From Diphasiastrum complanatum (Eukaryota; Streptophyta; Lycopodiopsida; Lycopodiales; Lycopodiaceae), in the NCBI GenBank assembly GCA_029204225.1, contig CM055097.1:13254721-13318720 (forward strand): a stretch of DNA of 64,000 bases, given 5' to 3'. Shown piece by piece: positions 53,190 to 64,000 of the stretch; the stretch's first letter is position 1, and every line of letters starts with the position of its first letter. The notes under the pieces are model-generated. The model was not told the DNA's origin and made no database searches. It was given only the letters and a program-made list of their open reading frames with translations. The position numbers and the translations under genes are program-made.

Positions 53190-54893
53190 ATGACTTCTGA
53201 TTTTCGGTCTCTATCCCCTTTAGATTATCTTTTTATTTTTAATAGTGATAAACCATCTGAACATATGTTTGACAAATGGATCACACGTCTTCAGTATTAC
53301 TTTGATACTTCTCGACCAACTTGTCCAGGTCCTATTAAGATTCTTGATGCAATGTTTCTTTTAAAGAGTTCTGCAAGGTCGAAGTGGTTTGACTATGTCC
53401 ATTCTCATCCGCCTATCTCTGAGTGGCATGACTTTCGACCTGTACTTTGCCTTCTTATATTTTCCGATGATGATTCTGCATTTGCTCCTCCTCTCGCTCT
53501 TACGAGTGGTATTATAGGTCTTGAGAGTTCTACTCCTTCTGATTCCCCTCCTGAGCATTCTTCCATATGCAAGGTTCCATTTTCTTGTGCAGGACAAATA
53601 GAGATAGCATCACACATTGCTAGCGATACACATGAGGATGATTCTATATCACACAGCGTGAGCGAGTTGCCTGATTTACTTGAGATAGTCATTGATCTAC
53701 CTGAGCTCGTCATTGTATCCCATAGTGAGTCAGAGTCACATATACAGGTTCCTACTGATGTTGATTCACATATACAGGTTGCGGCTGATATGGTCCTTGA
53801 TACTGATATAGCATGCTATGATACTATTGTTGATGTCGTTGCATGTTTTGATGGTGCTACCAATGTTGTTGCATGCTATGATATTGTTCCATGCTTTGGT
53901 ACTGATATAGTATGCCTTGCTACTACTGTCGATGTTGTTGCATGCATTGATATTGTTGTTGAGTACTTTGATGCTACTCATGTTCCTGAGCCCCATGCTA
54001 TAGATGTTGTCGCCTATGCTCCTTATTTCAATATCATTCATGGGTCTACGGTTGCTCTTTCAGATGCTTTGCCTACTCCCGTAGATCTCCATATGGCATA
54101 TGGTTATACATTTCATGATGGTCCTATTGTATACACACTAGCTTATTTTGCTGATAGCCGTCTAGATGAGTATGCGGTTCTTCTAGATGCATATTTAGGC
54201 CAGAACTTATCAGTTGATGCTTCTGTTATTATGCCTACGTATGTTGTTCCATTTGTGGATCATATTATTCTAGATGCGGGGCGAGAGTATATTGCTTTAG
54301 TAGATACAGGCAGTACACATTCATTTATTAGCAGTTACATTTCCACCAGGATTCATGCTACACCTGTTCCTGCTTCCCAGCCTCTCAATGTTGAGGTTGC
54401 TCGTTCCCATTCTTTTCTTAGTTCTCAGATGTTTCAGAGCTTGGATTATCGCATTGGTTTTTCTGGTCAGGAAGATTTCAACATCATTCCTCTGGAGCGC
54501 TATGACATTATTTTTGGTGCAGACTGGTTCTCTTCACTTGGTACTGTTGCTGTGGATCTCTCTCAGCAAACACTTTCCTTTACTCATGTTGGTCATTATC
54601 ATTCACTTGCTGGTATTGATTCCCAGGGTGACTATCGGTTGGTTACCGGGAAGCAGTTTATGCGTAGCCTGCCAAAGGCTAAGGATGCAGCTCTTCTTTC
54701 CATTCAGTGTACATCAGTTGCTGCTTCACTTTCACCATCTGTGGGTCCTCTTCCTCAGGTTGATGTTGCTCCGGATTTACAAATTGTTGCTGCATGCCTT
54801 GCGCCTATATGCCTTAATTCACAGATATCGTATTCAGGGGTTTCTGGTTTCATTGATATTGAGGCCATATACTTCTGCGCATACCTCAGATAG
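53190..54893 (+). CDS. Ty3-C Gag-protease polyprotein
   Basis: ATG at 53190 (MTSDFRSLSPLDYLFIFNSD) gives 567 codons; the frame upstream to 53136 lacks support. N-terminal capsid-like sequence: MFDKWITRLQYYFDTSRPT and FLLKSSARSKWFDYV. There is no zinc knuckle. The middle (about residues 190-290) is a degenerate Val/Asp/Cys repeat (DVVACFDGATNVVACYD, DVVACIDIVVEYFDAT). A retropepsin follows at about 365-480: YIALVDTGSTHSFISS with intact D-T-G and YDIIFGADWFSSLGTVAVDL. A single open frame of this length in so decayed a neighbourhood suggests recent activity or selection. Confidence 0.75.
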   Translation: MTSDFRSLSPLDYLFIFNSDKPSEHMFDKWITRLQYYFDTSRPTCPGPIKILDAMFLLKSSARSKWFDYVHSHPPISEWHDFRPVLCLLIFSDDDSAFAPPLALTSGIIGLESSTPSDSPPEHSSICKVPFSCAGQIEIASHIASDTHEDDSISHSVSELPDLLEIVIDLPELVIVSHSESESHIQVPTDVDSHIQVAADMVLDTDIACYDTIVDVVACFDGATNVVACYDIVPCFGTDIVCLATTVDVVACIDIVVEYFDATHVPEPHAIDVVAYAPYFNIIHGSTVALSDALPTPVDLHMAYGYTFHDGPIVYTLAYFADSRLDEYAVLLDAYLGQNLSVDASVIMPTYVVPFVDHIILDAGREYIALVDTGSTHSFISSYISTRIHATPVPASQPLNVEVARSHSFLSSQMFQSLDYRIGFSGQEDFNIIPLERYDIIFGADWFSSLGTVAVDLSQQTLSFTHVGHYHSLAGIDSQGDYRLVTGKQFMRSLPKAKDAALLSIQCTSVAASLSPSVGPLPQVDVAPDLQIVAACLAPICLNSQISYSGVSGFIDIEAIYFCAYLR

Positions 54894-56700
54894 CCCTCCT
54901 GGTTCGGTGGTTGGTGCAGTATCTTCTCCATTGGTCTCTATATCTCCATCTCTTGAGTCCGTTATGGCCGATGTTCCTGCTGATTTCTCTGGGGTTCTTC
55001 ACGGGTCCACGATTGATGGTTCCCTCGTTATTGGTAATCAGGTTGTATCAGCTTTCATCCATGGATCTCTGCTTGAAGTTTGCGGTCTGCCTCATGATAT
55101 TTCTACGATTCCTTACAAGATTCATGTGCCTTTGGCCCTTACCGTTACACAATTTCCATCCGAGGATATTTGCCAAATGGTCACTATTACTTATCTAGGG
55201 TATTTATATGAATCTTTCTAGATGAGTATACGGGGATCCTTCAGTCTCCTTGTGTTTCTACATATAGATTTGTTGCAGTCAATGCCGATGGTATACACTT
55301 TTGGGCTTTTTATGCATTAGAGGTTTTTCATGCAACTGATTCCTTTTTACCTCTTGATATTTGGCATTCCTCGTTATTGCGTATCGCTTGGATTTCATTC
55401 GGACCTATTGCTCATACTACTGCTTCATTTTCAGCTATGGATATATGCCATTCCTGGTTATTACGTATAGCTTGGTTTTCATTTGGACCTATTGATTGGT
55501 GCTGGTTTTTCCATATTACTGATCGCCTATGGTGCGGATATCTCTATGATTATGCATGTGGCTCTCTATTTGTTCCTTGGATTGTTGCTCATTGTCAGGC
55601 TTGGCATATCTTGATGGCTTGGGTTATTCCCTCCGTTACAGCTACTGTTTGTCCGGGTGATCTTCAGGTTCCCAGTCATTTCAGGTTGCTCCATATCGCT
55701 TGGTCTCCAAGTTGTGTTGCCACTTTGTTCTGGTGTTCCGAGACCATCAGAGTACCTTAGGAGAGTTCCTTCTCCTCTCTTGGATAGTTTTTGGGGATGT
55801 TCCCGCGATATACTTCAGTGTTGCTCATATGTGCTTTGATACTCATTCCCAGCTACACGTGGATATTGCTTCGATGCTTGCTACTGATGCTGCAGATCCT
55901 GTTCCTCGTTCCAGTGCATTTCTTCTATTCCTCACTTGTGCGCCTGGTGTGTACTTTGGGATTACACTTGCGGCCAGTTCCGATGGGTCATCCAATTCTC
56001 CATCCGTTTTTGCCGTATCCTATGATGGATTGGTATGTCCATATGAGGTCTTTCTGGATGAGTATTCCGGCTACAATTTTTCAGTTGGGGCCTCTACTAT
56101 TTCTAGATTTGTTACTGCTGTTTTCATGCATCATTGTTTTTTAGATGATGCATTGATTTCTTGGACCTTCTAGAGCTTTTGACATGCTGCTCTTCTCGTG
56201 ATATGGGCCTTGAGGGTACCGTGTGCCACTGCTACTTCTCATTCATGGGCCTTTTGACCATGCTGGTGCACATTTCTCCATTCTAGCTATCCTTTGTCAG
56301 GATGATCTCTTTATGCTCCATGTTTCTTGGCATATCACTTGCTTTTCCATGCTATTACAGCGTGCCTGTCATCCTGCTTATGTTCCTACTCCTTGGTGCT
56401 GGCCTTCTGATGTTGCTACCTTTTCTTGGGGAACCTATAGCACTGAGTTTGCACATATGGTTGATGGTTATGTGTATGATGCGGCTATTCGCGATGAGTG
56501 TCCCATCTCTTTTCCAGCTTCCTTATTGGCTTCCCGTTGCTGATGCAGTTCTACCTTCTCGAGCTTTTTGGATACCTTGGTATGATGTCCCTATCTTTTG
56601 GGATGATCCTCTACTATCTTGGGCATTACGGATCTCTTGGTATTCCTGGTTCTGGTTCCTTGGCGTTCCTGGTTGTTCCATAGTGCTTGGTTTCAGATGA
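54894..56700 (+). other. Ty3-C interior, unrecognised T-rich region where RT/integrase would be
   Basis: No RT, RNase H or integrase motif is found in three plus frames. The frame 54894-55221 continues in style (VMADVPADFSGVLHGSTIDG). Further on, Trp/Phe/Ile/Ser-rich frames appear, and a 46-bp unit encoding LLRIAW(I/F)SFGPI is duplicated with period about 84 bp (55365 and 55449). Short overlapping frames to 56700 have no domain. Confidence 0.55.
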
Positions 56701-56990
56701 CACGGCTGAGATGTTCCCTTCGTAACCACGTTGTTGATCCTGAGTTGTTCCCTTTCTTACCAGCTACCATTCACCAAGTTCGCCTTCATCATAGTCGACG
56801 ATGCCGGCAGATTCAGTTTTTGGTCCAATGGGATGGTTGTCCTGTTGAGGAGGCCACAGGGGAGCATATTTATGTCTTTTATCATACACGCACTTGCGGA
56901 TCAGGCTCGTGCTCTTGTTGCACTTGTTGATTCCTCTACGTCAGATGTTGCTCTAGTTGTTGATGCACCAGGGCTTGCTGTTGTTTGATC
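56700..56990 (+). pseudogene. Ty3-C chromodomain-like tail
   Basis: The frame holds PATIHQVRLHHSRRCRQIQF, LVQWDGCPVEEATGEHI, resembling the chromodomain-like ending of Ty3 integrase (FLV.W.G...EEATWE). It shows that the element descends from one with a full pol. Confidence 0.6.
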
Positions 56991-57034
56991 CAATTTCTTT
57001 TCAGCAGTTGGGTCTTTTTTTTGTGTCGGGGAGA

Positions 57035-57326
57035 GTTATGGACTCGGCTCATTACATTCGCCACGTCCATTTACATTTACTTTACTTTATGCATAGGCAG
57101 GCCTTGGGCCCTTTTTTATTCATTAGTGGCACTTAGACTATATGGTTGGCCTTGGGCCTTATTATTCATTATTGGGACATTTGGACATATTACTGGAGAG
57201 TGGGGGCCTTCTTGGAGGGTGCACTATTATCCCTCCCAGTTGGGCCCTAGCCACTGGAAGCTTCCTTTTAAGGCTTCCTCAAGGCTATAAGTAGGGAATC
57301 TGTGTCATTTGTTACTCAGCTAATGA
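57035..57326 (+). repeat. 3' LTR of Ty3-C
   Basis: See the left copy; preceded by GTCGGGGAGA. Confidence 0.75.
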
Positions 57327-57439
57327 TATTGATCTCTCTTTAGTCTCCTTAATCCCTCTTTCCTGCTTTCTAGGGTTAAGTCTTGCTTATGTGATGCTTT
57401 CATAGCTTAGCTCTAGATCAATTGTGGTTTCATTCGTAA

Positions 57440-57937
57440 CTACATTCAAAGGACGTGGCATCGGAAGCTTGGAGGAAAACCATTATTTTATAGATCACAC
57501 TTTTTGGAGTTGGATTTGGCTGGATATCCCATACTTCCATATTATTTGCATACCGATTTATCTCATGGGCTGCGGGATACCAAAATATACTTGGACAAAG
57601 ATCTTACCTTCATCCAAGTTCAAGAACGTAAGAAGGCAAGACAAGAAGCTCTATCAACTGGCAAGCGGCTTATCTATCATGATGGTATTATCAGACTTGT
57701 CGATCGGAAGCCTATAGTTAATGAGAAGAATTTTGAGATAGAGTCTAAGATAGAGAAATGAAGAGATGTCCAGTTCAACATGTAAATGGTCTACGCACCA
57801 TATAATCCTGGCTATATGAATCTCTTCTTAGTTAATTTTGTTATTTTGCTTTGACGGCACTGATCCATCTTGTGTCCAACTTTATATGATGTACTCGTTC
57901 GTCTTATACGCCTTTTGGCATGGAAAAGACGTTAATA

Positions 57938-57940
<3 letters not shown>
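57440..57940 (+). pseudogene. LINE-0: ORF1 C-terminus joined to a LINE 3' UTR
   Basis: The frame 57504-57761 has KIYLDKDLTFIQVQERKKAR and GKRLIYHDGIIRLVDRKP. LINE-3 ORF1 has LIFMDDDLTPMQVVDRKKAF and, in the next frame, GKRVIYRDGKARYIDPP. A stop at 57759 is followed by about 180 bp ending GACGTTAATAAAG and (CT)n, the same 3' end as LINE-3 (GACATTAATAAAG). No endonuclease or RT lies between. It may be an internally deleted copy or an ORF1-only derivative. Confidence 0.65.

Positions 57941-58017
<77 letters not shown>
57941..58017. repeat. (CT)n array between LINE-0 and LINE-3
   Basis: 77 bases of pure CT, immediately after AATAAAG and immediately before the LINE-3 5' UTR. Confidence 0.95.
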
Positions 58018-58019
<2 letters not shown>

Positions 58020-58062
58020 GATGGAGATGGCGAGGGCGCTACAGTAGGAGTGGTCCTTGTCT

Positions 58063-59351
58063 ATGGCCAGAAAAGGGAAGGGGAGCCCACGCTCCCCCCC
58101 CTCACGGACTTCTACTCGTGGCCAGATGGCTCCTTTACCATCGCTGAGTAGCCAGGAGCCTCCATCGCGGGTCTCTACAGATTTGCTAAGTGGCCAGGTA
58201 TTGCGGGTCTCCACAGATCAGGAGCCTCCATCGCGGGTCTCCACGGTTGACACATCGCTAACCAGCCAGGTATCGCGGGTCTCTACACCATCGCTAGCTG
58301 GCCAAGTCTCTCCACCGCGGATCTCTACTGATGAAACCAGCTCCATCGCTCCACAAGCTCAACCAGCTCCACTGATGAAACCAACTCCAGCTCTGATGTC
58401 CACCAGCGCTGCATCCGGCTCCAGCATCGATGCAGATCCGTTATCTCCTAGCGCTACAGCTCCTCCTCTATCCACCAGCGCTCCAGATTCCAATGATACC
58501 AAAGTCCCTCTCTCGCTGTCCACCAGCGCATTCACTCTTGTTTCCAATCAGTATGCCAATGCTTTCAATGTTGCTCAGAGATCTCGTGATGGCACTGTTG
58601 TGGTTACAGATGGAATCATATGCGGTATGAAAGATGAGACAGTGTTGCCTACAGTCCATACTCCTTGCCATCCACCTGCTCACTCCTCTTTCTTGATACC
58701 TGAGATCTATACACCTGCCAAGTCATTCGAGCAATACATTTTCTCCTACATCGAGCAAATCAAGAACGAATCCACCTCTCTACGGAAAGCAATGGGACAG
58801 CTTCAAACGGTCATTCACACTATGGCCGCTGAACGAGAAATCATGTTAGCCCGGATTACTTCTTTGGAGGCAGCAATAAGTAACCAAGGAAACCTACTAA
58901 GATTCAAGAGTTGGAAGAGAAGATAGAGCAACATAAGGCTGAGACAAAATCGTGGGCTTCTCTGTTCAAGGAGGATGTTAGGGAGGGTACACCATCCTTC
59001 AACCGAGTCATTTCGGCCACCATATCCAAAGAGCGAATGCGAGAATACAAAGCCCTGAATATTAGGGCCCGCAGAGTTGAAGACACCAACGATCCAATGA
59101 CTGAAGCAGCCAGCTTTCTCTCAAGCACACTCTCCCATCACTCCAAAGGGTTGGATAGAGCTTGGAGAACCAAGAGAGACCCCTCTACACTCATAGTTCG
59201 CTTCACGAATCTGGAAGAGAGACGGGTAGCTCTCAAATTGCGGGCCAAGCTTAGAGGTACACTTATATTTATGGATGATGATCTCACTCCCATGCAAGTT
59301 GTGGATCGGAAAAAAGCATTTATTGAGGAAAAGCCTTGGGGAAGAGGGTAA
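58063..59351 (+). pseudogene. LINE-3 ORF1 (RNA-binding protein)
   Basis: I start at ATG 58063 (MARKGKGSPRSPPSRTSTRG); a non-ATG codon two codons earlier is also open. The N-terminus is Ser/Pro/Thr-rich with repeated SRVST units. A coiled coil follows (YIEQIKNESTSLRKAMGQL, ITSLEAAIS). The frame shifts near 58915 into 58911-59351, with SKERMREYKALNIRARR, PSTLIVRFTNLEERRVAL and LRGTLIFMDDDLTPMQVVDR. Coiled coil, then an RRM-like fold, then a small C-terminal domain is the L1 ORF1p plan; the RRM assignment is inference from pattern. Confidence 0.7.
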
Positions 59352-59469
59352 TTTATCGGGATGGCAAGGCTCGATACATTGATCCTCCGAATTCTGTCAA
59401 ATAGGGATTAAGGCCCCTCGGACTAAGCGGTTCGGGGGGTCCTCCTTGAGCATTGCGGTTGAGGCTATG

Positions 59470-60290
59470 GAACTGCAACCTCAGCTACTGCCGGTGATTT
59501 TAGAGACTTTTGTGTGGAGGGTGATCTCTTCCTATTCACAGAGACACATGAGAGTCCAGAAAGAGGTCTACCTGTTGTTGCGGGTTTTTGCTGGTACTCT
59601 GCACATCGGCGGTCGACAAGAGCATTGACAGATCAGGGTTCTGGTGGGGTGGCATGCTTAGTCTGCAACTTCATTCGGCCTTGGGTCGAGTTGGTGCATA
59701 CACATGAGCGAGCTCGCTATATTTGGATTCAGGTGGACCGGACTTTGATGGGATTGACCCGTGACCTCTTTTTAGCCATTTGTTATTTTCCACCAGACAT
59801 CTCAGTTTTCACAGCAGACGAGGAGTCACCTTACATGGATATCTCTTCAGACATTATCCGATATGAGGAGCGGCGTTATGTTCTTTTAGCTGGAGACTTT
59901 AATGCCAGGACTGGGTCCAGGCAGACAGAGTTCCATAGAGCAGAGGATGATCCACAGCGGATACATGCTTTAGACTGGGATGAACTTGGCCTCCGGCGAC
60001 AATAAGCAGATGCATAGGGTCCAGTTACTGCATACGGAGAGTAGGTGCTTCATTTGGGCGAGGCTCATGGATTGGCCATTTATAATGGCTTATTGCAGTG
60101 GCCTGGTTCAGGTGACTTTACTTGTTTTCCACACAGTGGAGGGAGTAGTGTTGTTGACTAATTCATGGGATTGCCATCTCTCCTCCCCTACATTTCATCT
60201 TTCCTGGTTCACCATACCACTTTGTCTGACCACTCATACCTCTCTCTCTCTATTGGCCTTCTTCACACCCCATGTACTAATACCCTAACT
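59470..60290 (+). pseudogene. LINE-3 AP endonuclease
   Basis: GDLFLFTETHESPERGLPVV gives the catalytic Glu block. Then GSGGVACLVCNFIRPWVEL, ARYIWIQVDRTLMG, AICYFPPDISVF, LLAGDFNARTGSRQTEF, GLAIYNGL and, after a stop near 60003 and a frameshift, the SVVD and TLSDHSYLSLSI blocks. This domain nicks target DNA in the family. Confidence 0.82.
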
Positions 60291-60372
60291 CCTGGCAACA
60301 AAACAGTGTACCGCTATCATCCTCAGGGAAGCATTATCTGACCTCCTGACTCATTTTCCTTACGACGATACT

Positions 60373-62826
60373 TTGACGGACCAGTCTCTGTTTCTTGTCC
60401 GGACCTTGCATATCGCTGCATCCCTTGCTTTCCCATCTCCACGGCCCAAGCACTTAAGACATAATCGACCACACAACCCCTGGTATGACCACGAGTGTAA
60501 CCAACTTCATCTGGACTTGATTTACACACGCTGCCACTTTCCCCATATGGTAAAGGACTTATCCCACGGATACCGTAGAACCACCCGAAAAAAGAAAATT
60601 ACTTACGAAATCGGCCAGGGGAAGAAGATGATGGACCTTCTCTTTAGCTCCTCGTCGCGATCATTTTGGCAAAACTTCCTCTCACGGGCACCTCCACCCC
60701 AGATCACAGATCTTAGCACATGGTTAACCTATGCCACATCGTTGTACACTGTTCCTAACACCCCTCCACTTCCTACACATCCCTACACATGTACTTCTGA
60801 TATATTCTCTCCAGCCATAGTAGAAGAGGCCATTGACCGATTAAATCTACATAAGGCCAAGGATATTGATGATCTAGAAGCTGAACTTTTGAAGCAAGCT
60901 GCTGACATTCTCTCACCCTTCCTCTCTCTCCTCTTTAACCGCTCTATCACATCTGGTTTCCCCTCACCCTGGTCCACAAACCTTATCCATCCTATCCATA
61001 AAGGCGGTGATCCCATGAAAGTCGACAACTATCGTACCATCATGATCAGTCACCTCTTTGCCAAGGTTTATGGTTCTATTCTTCAGTCAGAGATCAGTAC
61101 AGAGATGGATACCCGAGCACTGCATGCCATAGGTCAGGCAGGTTTCAGACCAGGATATACCACATCAGATCATATTTTCACCCTAAGATAAGGCCAGGAG
61201 AGAGCGTTTATATTGCTGCTTTGTGGATTTCCGCAAGGCCTTTGACTCTGTGCCTCGACATCTACTGATACAGAGACTTCGGGACCGTGGCCTCCAAGAG
61301 GATATCATACAGGCAGTTGTGGCATTGTACAGACGAGTTATTGGTCGTATCCGAGTATCAGGAGTTGTATCACCAAAGATAGAGAGTATGTCCTCTCTCT
61401 CCTACACTCTTTGGTTTATATATAGACGAGCTTGAGCAGGTTATATAGACGGAGGGAGGTGAGGGATGCACATTGGGTGACCTCGTTATCGCTATCCTAT
61501 TATATGCTGATGATGTGGTTTTGCTTTCGAGGACGAGGGAAGGTTTGCAGCGGCATCTTGACGCGCTTCACTCTTTGTACTCAGTGGGAATTATCAGTGA
61601 ATGTGGCCAAAACCAAAGTTATGGTATTTAACACCTCCAGATCCTTCATGATGCGACAGGTGCTTTTATGGGAGGAGCATCCACTTGAGGTAGTTGACTC
61701 CTACACATACCTAGGGGTGGTATTTTTTGGTCCCACTTTCAGCATGCGACAGGCGGCATTTTCCCGACTACAGAAGGGTTATGCATCGTTGGTAGAGTTG
61801 GAGAGATTATGTTTCAGCTCACATGTTAGAGATGCAACTAGTAAGTGCCGACTCTTTGACACTATGGTCCTTCCCTCAACTCTATATGCATCAGAGACAT
61901 GGAGTACTAGCTTGACGGCTATCGAGTGGGCACGCATCTCACGACTTCAGATTCATATGCTCTCTCAGATGATACGAGCTAAGCCCTCTATCCCACATCA
62001 TATTATATTGGCAGAGTTTGTCGTCCCCCCTATTCAGATAGAGGCACTGTTCCATATTGTCACATTCATACAGCGCCTAGAGGATCTCCAGGGTAGAGGC
62101 ACACACTATGCTGCAGCAGCTCTGTCGTCCTCCCAGCACCTACCCTCTGAGGGGCACTCCTTCTCGTGGTATTCCCAGGCCTGTCGTCTCCTCTCCACAT
62201 TGAGTATTCACATTACGGATCTACCAGCTGGTACTCATCAGTATATTAGAGGATACTTATACAGGGCATATCTTCAGAGCACTTTGCAGGATTCATCTGG
62301 GGTGAAGACGGAGTTTTATCGGACACATTTTCTATCTCGGGATCCTGCTGGGTATCCCATTGTACCCAGATACCTAGTAGACAGTATCTCACACAGATTG
62401 CGGATAGTGATGGGTCAGTTCCAGCTTTCCTCTCACCAGTTAGCCATTGAGACTGGTAGATACAGGGGCATCCCGAGAGACGCACGGATTTGTAGTATGT
62501 GTGACCTACATGATATAGAGGATGAGTTTCATTTTCTCTTCAGATGCCCAGCTTACTATGAGATTCGAGGGAGATACTACTGCTTGTTTCAAGACCATCC
62601 ACTTGCACTCTGTGCCTTGATATCGTATGAGGACTCCAGATGTGTTGCGTTGATGATCCGGGAGATGATAGACCTGCGTATGGCGAGTCTTGACGCTGAC
62701 ACCTCCCCCCTGATACAGCTGAGCATACAGGAGTGTCTATCCCGTCGGAGACAGAGGCAGGAGAGTAGTGACTCTGATGGAGAGGCTGAGATTCCAGATG
62801 CCACCATACATAGACGGCAAAGATAG
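60373..62826 (+). pseudogene. LINE-3 reverse transcriptase with C-terminal zinc motif
   Basis: The frame 60373-61191 has NLIHPIHKGGDPMKVDNYRT, GQAGFRPGYTTSDHIFTLR. After a break come CCFVDFRKAFDSVPRHLL (61223-61435) and SPTLFGLYIDELE in shifted frame. The frame 61432-62826 starts out of phase over the catalytic box (LLYADDVVLLSRT can be read in another frame) and is then open: KTKVMVFNTSRSFMMRQ, LQIHMLSQMIRAKPSIP, YIRGYLYRAYLQSTLQ. The zinc motif is CSMCDLHDIEDEFHFLFRC (C-x2-C-x9-H-x4-C). Confidence 0.85.

Positions 62827-64000
<1,174 letters not shown>

Larger units (their letters stand above)
52378..57326 (+). mobile_element. Ty3-C, gag-protease LTR element lacking RT and integrase
   Basis: Direct repeats of about 280-292 bp (52378-52656, 57035-57326) bracket the unit; both start GTTATGGACTCGG and share GTGTCATTTGTTACTCA near the end. 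GGGGAGA before the right copy may be the purine tract. I find no clear 5-bp duplication and no Met-tRNA PBS. Inside are a repetitive leader, one long gag-protease frame, about 1.8 kb of unrecognised T-rich sequence, and a chromodomain-like remnant. Confidence 0.75.

Overview
The window reads as nuclear DNA of a land plant with a large, repeat-rich genome. The evidence is plant-type hAT transposases (BED finger plus DUF659-like core), Ty1/copia and Ty3 elements primed by initiator-Met tRNA, L1-like LINEs, a CCCTAAA-type motif, and short spliced exons of a conserved nuclear gene. I cannot place the species. The intron size and TE content would suit a fern, lycophyte or gymnosperm, but that is inference. 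I found no bacterial genes, CRISPR arrays, rRNA or tRNA genes.

Host gene: four short exons on the minus strand (31797-31876, 12559-12631, 3318-3392, 2957-3067) join in phase at GT-AG sites. They encode the central part of an AATF/Che-1 (yeast Bfr2) homologue, a nucleolar ribosome-biogenesis factor. The gene covers at least 29 kb here. Its three visible introns are about 19.2 kb, 9.2 kb and 250 bp, and the two large ones are filled with transposons. Its 5' exons should lie to the right and its 3' exons to the left, beyond a minus-strand Ty3 remnant at 1-2390.

Layout: 1-2390 Ty3-D (minus), with a LINE ORF1 scrap at its edge. 2957-3392 AATF exons. 5154-6775 an internally deleted Ty3-A relative. 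6868-12140 two broken LINEs fused in frame. 12559-12631 AATF exon. 13539-21283 hAT-1 (minus) split by copia-3 (17160-19876). 21423-22720 Ty3-B fragment. 24085-24262 foldback MITE. 24725-25370 Ty3 scrap. 25460-30760 copia-2, whose 3' LTR has captured another copia RT fragment. 31797-31876 AATF exon. 32040-34190 copia-4 (minus). 34880-48531 hAT-2 (plus) split by Ty3-A (36132-47799), itself split by copia-1 (40782-46190, minus). 49400-51502 Ty3-B. 51503-52377 LINE fragment. 52378-57326 Ty3-C, a gag-protease element without recognisable RT or integrase. 57440-64000 a row of LINE copies separated by (CT)n arrays.

Most element genes carry stops, frameshifts or deletions. Exact 5-bp target duplications allow insertion order to be read in several places. 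The items I rank highest are the TE-inflated AATF gene, the LINE family joined to (CT)n arrays, the Ty3-C element, and the GGAGGGCGC-type motifs repeated in LTR-element leaders.
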